DNA of 64,000 bases from JASLBX01 sp036374175 (GTDB taxonomy: Bacteria; Actinomycetota; Actinomycetes; Jiangellales; Jiangellaceae), in NCBI GenBank assembly GCA_036374175.1, contig DASUUH010000046.1, forward strand, positions 1 to 64,000, written 5' to 3'. Shown one piece after another: positions 43,584 to 52,468 of the stretch. The first letter of the stretch is position 1; every line of letters begins with the position of its first letter. Position numbers and translations under genes: made by a program. The notes below the pieces were generated by a model. That model was given only the letters and a program-made list of their open reading frames with translations. It searched no databases and had not been told where the DNA came from.

Positions 43584-44336
43584 ATGGCGGCCGAGACACG
43601 AACGAATGTCGGCGAATTGCGGTCCGCGACCGCTCCTCCGACGCCGTCGCGGCGGACCGTCGCCGGCCGCGAGGCGGCGTTCATCGGCGTCGCCGCGCTG
43701 CTTTACTCCCTGGTCCGGGGAATGACCAATGATCGGGTGGACGCTGCCTTCGCCAACGCTGAACGAGTCGTGTCGTTCGAGCGGTGGCTTGGAGTGTTCG
43801 TCGAGACCGATGTGCAGTCTTTTGCGCTCCAATCAGACCTGGTGCTCGCAGTCGCCAACGCCGTCTACATCTCGTACTGGCCACTGGTCTTAGGCACGCT
43901 CGGCTGGCTGCTCATCCGGCACCCGCGCGTCTATCCACTCTTCCGCGGCGCGATCCTGGCCTCGGGTGCGTTGAGCCTGATCGTCTTCGCTATGTTCCCG
44001 CTCGCGCCGCCGCGATTCATGCCGGAGCACGGCTTCGTGGACACGATCGCGCAGGAGTCAGCGGGTTACCGCAGCTTCAACGCTTCACCACTGGTCAACG
44101 AGTACGCAGCGATGCCGAGCCTACATTTCGGCTGGGTGTTGCTACTCGCCATTGCGGTCGGCGTGGTGGTGCGGAGCCGGGTGATTCGAGGAATCGTGTT
44201 CATGGCACCGCCGCTAATGTTCGGCGCGATAGTTCTCACCGGCAATCACTTCATCCTCGACGGAGTCGTCGGCGGGGCCATCGTGCTGACCGGATTGTGG
44301 ATCGCCGTGACCTTGCGGCGGCCGTCAGGTCCGTAG
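43584..44336 (+). CDS. PAP2-superfamily membrane phosphatase/transferase (Aur1/Ipt1-like)
   Basis: A 250-residue membrane protein of about six spans. The active-site set of inositolphosphotransferase-type PAP2 proteins is present: PLAPPRFMPEHGFVD, then MPSLHFGW (first His/Ser region) and GNHFILDGVVGG (catalytic His and Asp). In actinobacteria such proteins handle inositol-lipid or other lipid-phosphate head groups. ATG start 43584. It is separate from the purD gene by 151 bp. Confidence 0.82.
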   Translation: MAAETRTNVGELRSATAPPTPSRRTVAGREAAFIGVAALLYSLVRGMTNDRVDAAFANAERVVSFERWLGVFVETDVQSFALQSDLVLAVANAVYISYWPLVLGTLGWLLIRHPRVYPLFRGAILASGALSLIVFAMFPLAPPRFMPEHGFVDTIAQESAGYRSFNASPLVNEYAAMPSLHFGWVLLLAIAVGVVVRSRVIRGIVFMAPPLMFGAIVLTGNHFILDGVVGGAIVLTGLWIAVTLRRPSGP

Positions 44337-44385
44337 CAGTTCAGCCGCGCCCGTACCCCTAAGCGGTCCGTTGAGCGATTACGTA

Positions 44386-44401
44386 GGCAGACCGGTCTGC
44401 C
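44386..44401. promoter_or_regulatory. Perfect 16-bp palindrome before the ECF sigma gene
   Basis: GGCAGACCGGTCTGCC is its own reverse complement. It ends 24 bp before the sigma-factor ATG. The core AGACCGGTCT resembles operators of TetR-like repressors. It may regulate the ECF gene; inferred from symmetry and position. Confidence 0.45.
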
Positions 44402-44425
44402 GAACACGAGGGGTGCAACCAGCGC

Positions 44426-45025
44426 ATGGCCCGTCGCGACGAGTGGACGCCTGCCGACGGTGAGGCGTTCGCGACGCTGCTTGCGGCGGCACACGCAAAT
44501 GCGCCCTGGGCGTTCGAGCGGCTGTTCACCATATATGCGCCGCGGGTTCGCGCTTACGTGCGGACCCGCGGCTCCGCTGAGCCGGATGAACTGACCAACG
44601 ACGTCTTCTTCGCCGTCTTCGCCTCGCTAGCGGGATTCACCGGCGACGAGGCCGCCTTCCGGTCCTGGACCTTCACCATCGCTCGTAACCGTCTTGTCGA
44701 CGAACACCGTCGGCGGAGCCGGCAGGTGGTGACCGTGGCGGCCGGTGCCATCGGCCACGACGACACCGTCGGCGGCGACGTCGAGGCCGAAGCGCTGGCG
44801 AATATCGGCAGCGACTGGGTCGTGGACGTACTGTCCGGGCTGGCTCCAGATCAGCGCGATGTGCTGCTGCTCCGGGTCGTCGCCGACTGCACGATCGACC
44901 AGATCGCCGACATTCTCGGCAAACGCCGCGGCGCGGTTAAGGCGTTGCAGCGCCGCGGGCTCGCTGCCGCGAAGCGGATTCTCAACGGTCAGGCCGTACC
45001 CCTCGACCAGCCCGCCGACGTTTAG
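44426..45025 (+). CDS. ECF-type RNA polymerase sigma factor
   Basis: A 199-residue sigma70-family protein. Region 2 runs from AFERLFTIYAPRVRAYV to TIARNRLVDEHRRRSRQ. Region 4 is VLSGLAPDQRDVLLLRVVAD, then CTIDQIADILGKRRGAVKAL as its HTH. It would switch on a small regulon under surface stress or another signal. It is translationally linked to the next gene, whose ribosome site overlaps its stop, forming a sigma-partner pair. Confidence 0.9.
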   Translation: MARRDEWTPADGEAFATLLAAAHANAPWAFERLFTIYAPRVRAYVRTRGSAEPDELTNDVFFAVFASLAGFTGDEAAFRSWTFTIARNRLVDEHRRRSRQVVTVAAGAIGHDDTVGGDVEAEALANIGSDWVVDVLSGLAPDQRDVLLLRVVADCTIDQIADILGKRRGAVKALQRRGLAAAKRILNGQAVPLDQPADV

Positions 45026-45034
45026 GTGATTGAG

Positions 45035-45757
45035 ATGCGTATGAAGCACCGCGGCGAGGACCGACTCGCTGCGTTCCTAGACCAGCTGGGCCGGGCCGAC
45101 GACCTGACCAGGCTCCGCGTGGTGCGCCCCGAATTGGCCGACGTCTTCGAGTACGGCCTGCCGGGCCACACCACCGGTGTCGCAACGGCTGAGCTACCAG
45201 TCCATTCGAGGAGAAGAAGCATGCTTACTGCTCTGAGTAGCGCGCTGGCCACCTTGACCGGCAAGGTGGTGCTCGGCACCGCCGTTGCGGCCGCCAGCGT
45301 TGGAGCGGCCCACTCTGCCGGGGTCATCGACGTCCCTGGCCTTCCCGACACATCACCTGCGGTTGAAAGCCCTGCCGTCGATGCGCCGGGCCTGGACGGT
45401 ACCACTGCCGGCGACCCGAATCCGGGGGGCACCGCTCCCGATCGTCCGGCCGGGGCCGACGGCAATGGCGCCCCGGACGGGTCCGGTGTCGACGGTGACG
45501 ATGTATCCGACCGCGCGACCAGCGGCGAGCCGCAGGACGACGGCCGGGCATTCGGCACCAGCGTCGCCGAAGATGCGACCGACGGCACGGCCGCCGATGA
45601 CCGGGCCGGCGTGAGCGGCGGCGAACCCGGGGATCCGGTAGGCGGACCAGAGACGGCCGACGAGCGCAAGCCGGACACGGCACCGGAAGGCGACGACACC
45701 GCGACCGAACACATTCCGGCCGACGTTCCCGCCGACGTCCCAACCGAACGCCCATAA
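45035..45757 (+). CDS. Probable membrane partner of the ECF sigma factor
   Basis: A 240-residue protein. The first 65 residues are a soluble, charged stretch (KHRGEDRLAAFLDQLGRADD ...). One membrane span lies at about residues 67-95 (LTALSSALATLTGKVVLGTA ...). The rest (about 145 residues) is a long acidic, Asp/Gly/Pro/Thr-rich tail without secondary structure. This is the layout of an anti-sigma factor with an unstructured outer segment. No ZAS zinc motif (HxxxCxxC) is visible. I start at ATG 45035 since AGGTGA overlapping the sigma stop is its ribosome site. No known domain is recognised. Confidence 0.6.
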   Translation: MRMKHRGEDRLAAFLDQLGRADDLTRLRVVRPELADVFEYGLPGHTTGVATAELPVHSRRRSMLTALSSALATLTGKVVLGTAVAAASVGAAHSAGVIDVPGLPDTSPAVESPAVDAPGLDGTTAGDPNPGGTAPDRPAGADGNGAPDGSGVDGDDVSDRATSGEPQDDGRAFGTSVAEDATDGTAADDRAGVSGGEPGDPVGGPETADERKPDTAPEGDDTATEHIPADVPADVPTERP

Positions 45758-45807
45758 GCCCGGCGAGACCCGCGGGTCGCTCCACGGCCCGGCCGCCCTG
45801 GGGAAGC

Positions 45808-45848
45808 CACTGGCGGGGAGCAGAACCCCCTGCTGCTCCCCGCCAGTG
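45808..45848 (+). terminator. Perfect 16-bp hairpin before purB
   Basis: CACTGGCGGGGAGCAG (45808-45823) pairs perfectly with CTGCTCCCCGCCAGTG (45833-45848) around a 9-nt loop. It follows the ECF operon and covers the GTG at 45846. It is either that operon's terminator or a structure limiting purB translation. Confidence 0.7.
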
Positions 45849-45863
45849 AGCGACAATAAGCGC

Positions 45864-47297
45864 GTGCCCGACAAGCCTGTAATAACAAACGTCCTCGCCA
45901 GCCGGTACGCCTCGGCGGAATTGGCCCGGATCTGGTCGCCAGAACGCAAGGTGGTCCTCGAACGCGAGCTATGGCTGGCGGTGCTCGGGGCACAACACGA
46001 CCTCGGGCTCGGCGTTCCGGACGGCGCCATCAAGGCATACGAGGCAGTCACCGAGAAGGTCGATCTGGCGAGTATCGCCGAACGCGAGCGCGTGACCCGG
46101 CATGACGTCAAGGCCCGGATCGAGGAGTTCAATGCCCTTGCCGGACACCAAGCCGTCCATCGGGGCATGACCAGCAGGGACGTCACCGAGAACGTCGAGC
46201 AACTGCAGATCAAGCGCTCGCTGGAGCACATCCGCGACCGCTGCGTCGCCGCACTCGTACGGTTGGCGCACCGCGCGGTTGAATATGAAACGCGGGTCAT
46301 GGCCGGGCGAACGCACAACGTGGCAGCGCAGGCGACGACTCTTGGCAAACGCTTCGCGTCGGCGGCAGAAGAACTCTTGCTCGCGTACGACCGGGTGGAG
46401 GAGCTGCTCATCCGATACCCGCTCCGCGGGATCAAGGGCCCGGTAGGCACCGCACAGGACATGCTCGACCTGCTCGACGGCGACACCGCGCGGCTAGCAG
46501 CGTTGGAGCGCAGGGTCGCCGACCACCTTGGCTTCGAGAATGTGCTGACCAGCGTCGGCCAGGTTTATCCCCGGTCGCTCGATCACGAGGTGCTCTCGGC
46601 GCTGGTCCAGGTGGCGGCGGCACCGTCGTCGCTCGCGACCACGATCCGGTTGATGGCCGGGCAGGAGCTGGTGACCGAAGGTTTCCAGCCGGGGCAGGTC
46701 GGTTCGAGCGCCATGCCGCACAAGATGAACACCCGCTCATGCGAGCGGATCACCGGCCTCGCCGTCGTGCTGCGGGGTTACGCCGCGATGACCGCCGAAC
46801 TCGCGGGTGCGCAGTGGAATGAAGGTGATGTGTTCTGTTCGGTCGTGCGCCGGGTCGCGCTGCCGGACGCGTTCTTCGCCCTGGACGGGCTGTTCGAGAC
46901 TTTCCTGACCGTCCTCGACGAGTTCGGGGCGTACCCAGCGGTCATCGAGCGCGAGCTTGACCGTTATCTGCCGTTCCTTGCGACGACCAAGGTGTTGATG
47001 GCTGCCGTCAAGCGCGGCGTCGGCCGCGAGACCGCGCACGAAGCCATCAAAGAGCACGCCGTCGCGGTCGCGCTCGACATGCGCCAGCGCGGCGTCGATC
47101 GCAACGACCTGCTGGATCGACTGGCCGCTGACGACCGCCTGGGCCTCCGCCGGCAGGATCTCGATGCCCTCGTCGGCGAACCCCTCACCTTCACGGGCGC
47201 GGCCACCGCCCAGACGGCCGACATCGTGGCCCGCGTTGAACGGGTGGCAGCCAAGCACCCCGAGGCGGCGGCTTATCAGCCGGCACCTATCCTGTAA
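45864..47297 (+). CDS. purB: Adenylosuccinate lyase
   Basis: A 477-residue fumarase/aspartase-family enzyme used twice in purine synthesis. ITNVLASRYASAELARIWSP is a typical actinobacterial N-terminus, MAGRTHNVAAQATTLGKRFA contains the active His, and QVGSSAMPHKMN is the family signature loop. I prefer GTG 45864 (VPDKPVITNVLASRY); GTG 45846 is in frame but lies inside the 3' arm of a perfect hairpin. It converges with the winged-helix regulator gene. Confidence 0.95.
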   Translation: MPDKPVITNVLASRYASAELARIWSPERKVVLERELWLAVLGAQHDLGLGVPDGAIKAYEAVTEKVDLASIAERERVTRHDVKARIEEFNALAGHQAVHRGMTSRDVTENVEQLQIKRSLEHIRDRCVAALVRLAHRAVEYETRVMAGRTHNVAAQATTLGKRFASAAEELLLAYDRVEELLIRYPLRGIKGPVGTAQDMLDLLDGDTARLAALERRVADHLGFENVLTSVGQVYPRSLDHEVLSALVQVAAAPSSLATTIRLMAGQELVTEGFQPGQVGSSAMPHKMNTRSCERITGLAVVLRGYAAMTAELAGAQWNEGDVFCSVVRRVALPDAFFALDGLFETFLTVLDEFGAYPAVIERELDRYLPFLATTKVLMAAVKRGVGRETAHEAIKEHAVAVALDMRQRGVDRNDLLDRLAADDRLGLRRQDLDALVGEPLTFTGAATAQTADIVARVERVAAKHPEAAAYQPAPIL

Positions 47298-47319
47298 CCG
47301 AGCGCTGCTTGCCGAGCGC

Positions 47320-48012
47320 TTAGCTCGCGTGGTCCTCGATTGCTGCGGCAGCGGCATGGGCCCGGGCAGCGGCAGCTAGGTCATCGTCACCATTGCGGCC
47401 ACGGCTTTCGAGCACCCGGAGGCTCCGCTCGAGGAACGGCCGCGCAGCCATTCGAGTCACGGCCGCTTCCAGTTCGCCGATCAGGTCGCTGTTGTGACCA
47501 CTCGCGAGCAGCGCGTCAGTGCGCTCGTCGAGTACTGCCTCGTACAGCTCGACCCACCGCGCGGCCTCTCCCGTCCCCCGCGGAGTCGGCGGCAACTGCG
47601 GCGCGCCGCGCCATAGTTCCACACCCAGCTCGTAAGGATCTATGGCCGCTGCCGGCCGGCCCCCGTCCACTGCACGGCGGGCAGCGGACACGGCGGACTC
47701 GAAGGCTGCCGCGTCGGTCGTCGTGCCGGTGCCGAGCCGCCAGCCGGGACCTTCGGTGACGAGCGCGGCCACCCCCAGCGCGCGGCGTAGCGCCGAGATA
47801 TGCGTTTGCAGCGCCTTGTGAGCGGTCCGCGGCGGTTCGTCGCCCCACAGCACATCTTGGATGACATCGGCGGGGACGACCCGCCCGGCATTGAGCCCGA
47901 GCAGCGTCAAGATCTCGCGGGGTTTGGCTCCGGGGATGATCAGCGGCGTGCCATCGCGGCGAACCTCGAGCGCGCCAAGCACACCAATCACGATCACCTG
48001 CGGATTGCCCAC
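47320..48012 (-). CDS. SARP/BTAD-type winged-helix transcriptional regulator
   Basis: A 230-residue protein. The OmpR-like wHTH at about 5-85 contains GALEVRRDGTPLIIPGAKPR, EILTLLGLNAGRVVPADVIQ and the DVLWGDEPPRTAHKALQTHI helix. These are hallmarks of SARP/AfsR regulators. The C-terminal half is a shortened bacterial transcriptional activation domain (helical, WRGAPQLPPTPRGTGEAARW). The start at GTG 48012 is preceded by AGGA; the frame is open further upstream. It diverges from the DinB-like gene across a region with a long inverted repeat, its likely operator. Confidence 0.75.
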   Translation of the reverse strand: MGNPQVIVIGVLGALEVRRDGTPLIIPGAKPREILTLLGLNAGRVVPADVIQDVLWGDEPPRTAHKALQTHISALRRALGVAALVTEGPGWRLGTGTTTDAAAFESAVSAARRAVDGGRPAAAIDPYELGVELWRGAPQLPPTPRGTGEAARWVELYEAVLDERTDALLASGHNSDLIGELEAAVTRMAARPFLERSLRVLESRGRNGDDDLAAAARAHAAAAAIEDHAS

Positions 48013-48089
48013 CTCAATCCTGCCTGTCGTCCCGCCGCCCTTTACTCGTTCATGACTCTTCCTTGACCCGTGGCGTGGAGAGTACAGCA

Positions 48090-48181
48090 GGGGCAGGTTG
48101 GTGACCGTAATAGGCTCGCCCTCGGGGGGCCGGCCAAAACGGCTGAGGACGATTCGCTTACGGTCACCGGTAACCTGCCCC
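48090..48181. promoter_or_regulatory. Long imperfect inverted repeat between divergent genes
   Basis: GGGGCAGGTTGGTGACCGTA (from 48090, 21 nt to 48110) and a 24-nt arm beginning TTACGGTCACCGGTAACCTG (48158-48181) pair along 21 positions, with a 3-nt extra loop in the right arm, around a 47-nt centre. Located between the winged-helix regulator and the DinB-like gene, it may be the regulator's operator or fold as RNA. Confidence 0.5.
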
Positions 48182-48203
48182 ACCGTGCATCAAGGGGGAC
48201 ACC

Positions 48204-48785
48204 ATGGCCAGCGATTCGGTCGCACTTTTCGTGCACGCCGCCTACGTCTTCGACAGCCGGGTCAGGGCGATCCGGCCGGACCAGTGGCGCGCGCCCACAC
48301 CCTGTACCGAGTGGAACGTACGGCAGTTGGTGAACCACGTCGCCGTGGAAGATCTCTGGGTCCCACCGCTGTTGGCCGGCAGAACCATTGCTGAGGTCGG
48401 GGATGCCTACGACGGTGACCAGCTCGGCGACGATCCCGCCGCCGCGTGGTCCAATGCGCTGGCCGGTGCTCTGGACGCCGTTGCCGAACCAGGGGCGGCC
48501 GACCGCACCGTCCATCTTTCCTACGGAGACGACCTCGCCAGCGAGTACCTCCTGCAACTGTTCGCCGACCACCTGATTCACGCGTGGGACCTGGCTCAGG
48601 CCATCGGCGCGGACACTTCGCTGCCGACCGATCTGGTAGCCGAGTGCACCACCTACTTCGCACGGATGGAACCGCTGTACCGCGATATCGGCGCCATCGG
48701 GCCACCTGTCGACGTAGACGCGGATGCTGATCCGCAGACCAGATTGCTCGCGTCGTTCGGACGGAGTGCGTCCGTCCCTTTGTGA
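48204..48785 (+). CDS. DinB/mycothiol-maleylpyruvate-isomerase-like metal-binding protein (TIGR03086 type)
   Basis: A 193-residue protein. The start FVHAAYVFDSRVRAIRPDQW is the helical DinB_2/MDMPI bundle, with PCTEWNVRQLVNHV carrying the first metal His. A second His is in LFADHLIHAWDLAQAIG, giving the usual His triad of TIGR03086 proteins. These are mostly mycothiol-dependent transferases of unknown substrate. It overlaps purC (GTGA), so it is co-translated with it. It diverges from the SARP-like gene. Confidence 0.8.
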   Translation: MASDSVALFVHAAYVFDSRVRAIRPDQWRAPTPCTEWNVRQLVNHVAVEDLWVPPLLAGRTIAEVGDAYDGDQLGDDPAAAWSNALAGALDAVAEPGAADRTVHLSYGDDLASEYLLQLFADHLIHAWDLAQAIGADTSLPTDLVAECTTYFARMEPLYRDIGAIGPPVDVDADADPQTRLLASFGRSASVPL

Positions 48786-49681
48786 GCCGTGCGGCTATCG
48801 TCACGCGGGTGAGCGAACCCGCCCCTGCCGGATTCCGGCATGTGTACTCAGGCAAGGTTCGAGACCTGTACGAACAGGAATCGACCGGTCATTTGTTGAT
48901 CGTCGCGAGCAACCGGATCTCTGCGTTCGACTACGTGCTCGATACGCCGATTCCCGACAAGGGCCGGGTCCTTACGTCGATGTCCTTGTGGTGGTTCGAC
49001 AGGCTCGCCGACATCGTCCCCAACCACGTCGTCACGACGGACGTGCCGGCCCAGGTCGCCGGCCGTGCCGTGCTGTGCGAGCGGCTGGAGATGATTCCCG
49101 TCGAGTGCGTCGCGCGGGGCTACCTCACTGGATCGGGCCTCGCGGACTACCTCGCCTCCGGGCAGGTGTGCGGGGTTCAGCTTCCGCCCGGTTTACTGGA
49201 CGGCTCGCGGCTGCCCGAGCCGATCTTCACGCCCGCGACCAAAGCGGCTCTTGGTGAACATGACGAGAACATCGATTTCGTGTACGTGTCCCACCTGACG
49301 GGTCAACACACCGCCGAAGAGCTCCGCCGGCTCACTCTCGAGATCTACCGCCGAGGCGAGGTGTTGGGCCGCGAACGAGGCATCCTGCTCGCAGACACCA
49401 AGGTCGAGTTCGGCAGGCGGCCGGACGGCACGATAGTGCTCGGTGACGAGGTGCTCACCCCCGACTCATCCCGATTCTGGCCCGCCGACGCCTGGGCACC
49501 CGGGCGTGCGCAGCCGTCGTTCGACAAGCAGTTCGTTCGCGACTGGTTGACCTCGCCGGCGTCCGGCTGGGACCGCGCGTCCGGCGAGAAGCCGCCGCCG
49601 CTGCCGGACGATATCGTTGCTCGGACCCGCGACCGGTACATCGAGGCGTACGAGCGCATCACGGGCCGTACGTTCAGCTGA
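48782..49681 (+). CDS. purC: SAICAR synthetase
   Basis: A 299-residue ATP-grasp-like enzyme joining Asp to CAIR in purine synthesis. FRHVYSGKVRDLYEQ, then LLIVASNRISAFDYVLDTPI, ECVARGYLTGSGLADYLASG and LADTKVEFGRRPDGTIVLGD are all standard. The GTG at 48782 overlaps the preceding stop; GTG 48809 (VSEPAPAGFRHVYSG) would also start before the first conserved strand. It ends the purine set and converges with hutF. Confidence 0.95.
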   Translation: MSRAAIVTRVSEPAPAGFRHVYSGKVRDLYEQESTGHLLIVASNRISAFDYVLDTPIPDKGRVLTSMSLWWFDRLADIVPNHVVTTDVPAQVAGRAVLCERLEMIPVECVARGYLTGSGLADYLASGQVCGVQLPPGLLDGSRLPEPIFTPATKAALGEHDENIDFVYVSHLTGQHTAEELRRLTLEIYRRGEVLGRERGILLADTKVEFGRRPDGTIVLGDEVLTPDSSRFWPADAWAPGRAQPSFDKQFVRDWLTSPASGWDRASGEKPPPLPDDIVARTRDRYIEAYERITGRTFS

Positions 49682-49686
49682 ACTCT

Positions 49687-50994
49687 TCAGGTGATGTCGG
49701 CGATCGCGGTCTGGAGCAGGTCGCCCACGTCACCGAGCACATGGCGGCCTTGCTGGACGACGATCTTGCCACCGACGATGACCGTCTCGATGTCGGCGCT
49801 CGTGGCCGCGAGCACCACCTGCTCGGGCACACAACCGGCGGTGCGCGGTGTATCGAGCCGGACGGCGACCAGATCGCACAGTGAGCCAGGTGCGATCCGT
49901 CCGGCTTCAGGCCAGCCCAGTGCGGAATGTCCGGCGTCAGTCAGCGCCGTGACGAGTTCGGCAGGGGTGAAGCGGCCCCGCTGGAGCGTTGCCAGCCGCT
50001 CGTTCATCTCCAGCGCCCGGGCCTCTTCCAACATGTCGATAACGGCGTGCTGGTCCGACCCCAACGCAACCGAGGCACCAGCGTCGAGCAGGGCCCGAGC
50101 CGGGCCGATCCCGTCCGCCAGATCACGCTCGGTGGTCGGGCAGAACCCAGCCGTGACGCCGGCCGTGCCGAGCCGTTCGATGTCGGTCGAGGCCAGATGG
50201 GTGGCGTGGACGGCGGTCGTCATCGGGCCCAACGCGCCGACATCAGCCATGAGCTGGGTCGGGGTCACGCCGTGGATAGCCAGGCAGGCTTCGTTCTCGG
50301 CCGGCTGCTCGGACAAATGCAGGTGCAGCGGACGGCCGCCTGCCGCCGCGACGACCGTAGGGATCTGCTCGGCCGGAACCGCCCGAACCGAGTGGATGGC
50401 CGCGCCGATCCGGGCCGTTTCGTCCGGCTTGAGGCTGCCGAAACGGGCCGCCCAGCCGTCCGCGTCATCGTCACCGAACCGCCGCTGGGCCGCGCTCAGT
50501 GGCTCGCCGAAACCGCCGGCCAAATAGCAGGTGTCGAGCAGGGTGAGCCGGATACCGGCGAGCCGTGCGGCGTCCCTGAGCGCGTCACCCATTGCGTTCG
50601 GCTCACCGTACGGCCTGCCGTTGCGGTCGTGGTGGAGATAGTGGAACTCACCGACACACACCACGCCCGCCAGCGCCATTTCGGCGTATACCGCGGTGGC
50701 CAACTCGCGATACGAGTCGGGATCCACGCGGGCGGCCACCGCATACATCTGCTCACGCCAGGTCCAGAATGTCCCGCCGCCGCTGTGGGTGCGCCCGCGC
50801 AGCGCGCGGTGGAACGCATGGGAGTGGACGTTGGCGAACCCCGGCAACGTGAGTCCGGGTAACCGGACGTCCGCCGGCTCAGGCTCGGCTGCGGGTTCGA
50901 CGCTGGCGATGCGACCGTCGGCCGCCGCCGTAATGCGGACCCGGCCGGAGACTCCGCCGGGCAGCCAACCGTGCTCGCACCAGAAGACCGTCAC
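49687..50994 (-). CDS. hutF: Formimidoylglutamate deiminase
   Basis: A 435-residue amidohydrolase-superfamily enzyme, converting N-formimino-glutamate to N-formylglutamate in the alternative histidine pathway. The metal HxH is in LPGFANVHSHAFHRALRGR; further ligands are in PLHLHLSEQPAEN, VHATHLAS and VALGSDQHAVIDMLEE. The pattern HSHAFHRALRGRT is specific for HutF-like proteins. I start at GTG 50994 (VTVFWCEHGWL); an ATG at 51027 in frame lies inside a long hairpin. Last in the hut region; the partner N-formylglutamate hydrolase may be the M20 gene at 53830. Confidence 0.9.
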   Translation of the reverse strand: MTVFWCEHGWLPGGVSGRVRITAAADGRIASVEPAAEPEPADVRLPGLTLPGFANVHSHAFHRALRGRTHSGGGTFWTWREQMYAVAARVDPDSYRELATAVYAEMALAGVVCVGEFHYLHHDRNGRPYGEPNAMGDALRDAARLAGIRLTLLDTCYLAGGFGEPLSAAQRRFGDDDADGWAARFGSLKPDETARIGAAIHSVRAVPAEQIPTVVAAAGGRPLHLHLSEQPAENEACLAIHGVTPTQLMADVGALGPMTTAVHATHLASTDIERLGTAGVTAGFCPTTERDLADGIGPARALLDAGASVALGSDQHAVIDMLEEARALEMNERLATLQRGRFTPAELVTALTDAGHSALGWPEAGRIAPGSLCDLVAVRLDTPRTAGCVPEQVVLAATSADIETVIVGGKIVVQQGRHVLGDVGDLLQTAIADIT

Positions 50995-52386
50995 GGTGCG
51001 ATTCTGCTGCCACTGCCCGCTGATCATGCAAGTCGGGTTCGACACGCCGCACAGCTTCCCGGCCCCGCTGGTCCGCCACTGCGGATTCGCCGGCGTGGCG
51101 AACCGGACTTGCTTGATCAGCGAGGTGGTGCGACAGGGTCCACGGGCGTACCACGAACACGATCGCGGTCAGCGAGCCGGCCGTAGCCACCGCCATCACA
51201 GCGGCCATCGGCACGGCACTGGAGGTCCCGAGCGCGCCGACCAGCGGAGAGATTACCGCGCCGAACGCGAAGTTCGATGCCCCGATCAGGCCCGCCGCGG
51301 TTCCCGCGTTGCGACCATGATTGGCCAGCGCCAGGATCGGGACGTTCGGCAACGTGAATCCACCATCGACAGCATCACGAATAACGGCACGACGATCCCG
51401 CCAAGCCCGAACGCTCCCGTCGACGCGTTGACCAGCAGCGCCGCCGCTGCAATCGTCGCGGCCGTCACCGCACCTGCCACCACCCGGTGCGGGCCATAGC
51501 GAACAGCGATTTTGGCGTTGATCTGTGTGGCCAGCACCAGGCCCACCGAGTTGATCCCGAACAACAGGCCGTAGTCCTGCTCGGAGAAGCCGTAGACGTC
51601 CTGCATCACGAACGACGAGCCGGAGATGTACGCGAACAGGGCGCCCATCATCAGGCCGCCGGTCAGCATCAGCCCGAGGAACGTCCGCTCACGGACCAGG
51701 CGGCCGTAAGTCTTTAGGGTGGCCGGCACGCCGCCGCTCCGTCGGCGCTCCGGAGGCAATGTCTCCCGAAGGCCCAGCGTCACGACGGCGATCAGCGCGA
51801 CGCCGATCGTCGCGAGCACCCAGAAGATCCCGCGCCAGTCGGTGAACCGCAGAAGCTGCGCACCGAGCGTCGGGGCGAGAATCGGAGCCACCCCCGTGAC
51901 AAGCATGAGCCTGGACAGAATCGTGACGCCGGAAATCCCGGCGAACAGGTCACGGACGACCGCCATCGCGATCACCGCACCGGCCGCGGCGGCCACGCCC
52001 TGTAGGACGCGGAGGACGCCGAGGACCGCGACGTTCGGCGCAACGGCGCACAGAATCGACACGATCACATGAGCGGTGACGGCAGCGATGAGCGGCCGAC
52101 GGCGGCCCAGCTGGTCCGACAACGGGCCAACGAGCAACTGGCCGACAGCGATACCGATCAGCGTGCCGGTGAGGGTTAGCTGAACGGCCGACTCGGCAGC
52201 GGCCAGGTCTTCGGCGATCGCCGGGAAGGCCGGCAGGTAGGTATCGATGGTTAGCGGTCCGAGCGCGGTGAGCGAACCCAGCACAAGCACCAGCCGGATT
52301 CGCTGCCACGTCGTGAGCTCGTGGCCAGGCACGGGCACAGGCCCCCAAGAGGTAGTCAGTGCAGCAGCAGAGATGCCGCGCGACAC
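50879..52386 (-). pseudogene. MFS drug-resistance transporter (Bcr/CflA type), frameshifted
   Basis: Up to about residue 343 the frame from 52386 is a typical Bcr/CflA exporter: GSLTALGPLTIDTYLPAFPA, then GPLSDQLGRRRPLI, then FVMQDVYGFSEQDYGLLFG. At about 51358-51360 the frame changes: it reads MLSMVD and then unrelated residues to a stop at 51286. The neighbouring frame carries the missing continuation (GFTLPNVPILALANHGRNAG and FGAVISPLVGALGTSSAVP). A single missing G in GTGGGATTC would explain it. The continuing frame runs to 50879 past the hutF start, with no normal stop. So the gene is disrupted, or the assembly has an error there. The start is uncertain (GTG 52338 is an alternative). Confidence 0.75.
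51020..51120. terminator. Long imperfect hairpin before hutF
   Basis: A 29-nt arm beginning CTGATCATGCAAGTC (51020-51048) pairs with a 29-nt arm ending GACTTGCTTGATCAG (51092-51120) at 26 of 29 positions, around a 43-nt centre. It overlaps the probable 3' part of the broken MFS gene and the 5' region of hutF. Could be a terminator, attenuator or mobile palindrome. Confidence 0.55.
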
Positions 52387-52468
52387 TGCCCGGCACTGTC
52401 AGTATCAACCGTCACCTAAGCGGCTGTCATCCCGTTTACCGCGGCCGATCTACGGTGGCAGGTGAACA

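Noticed and set aside
45846..45863. GTG 45846 as the purB start.
   Set aside because: It is inside the right arm of a perfect hairpin and the next GTG gives the family's normal N-terminus; kept only as an alternative.
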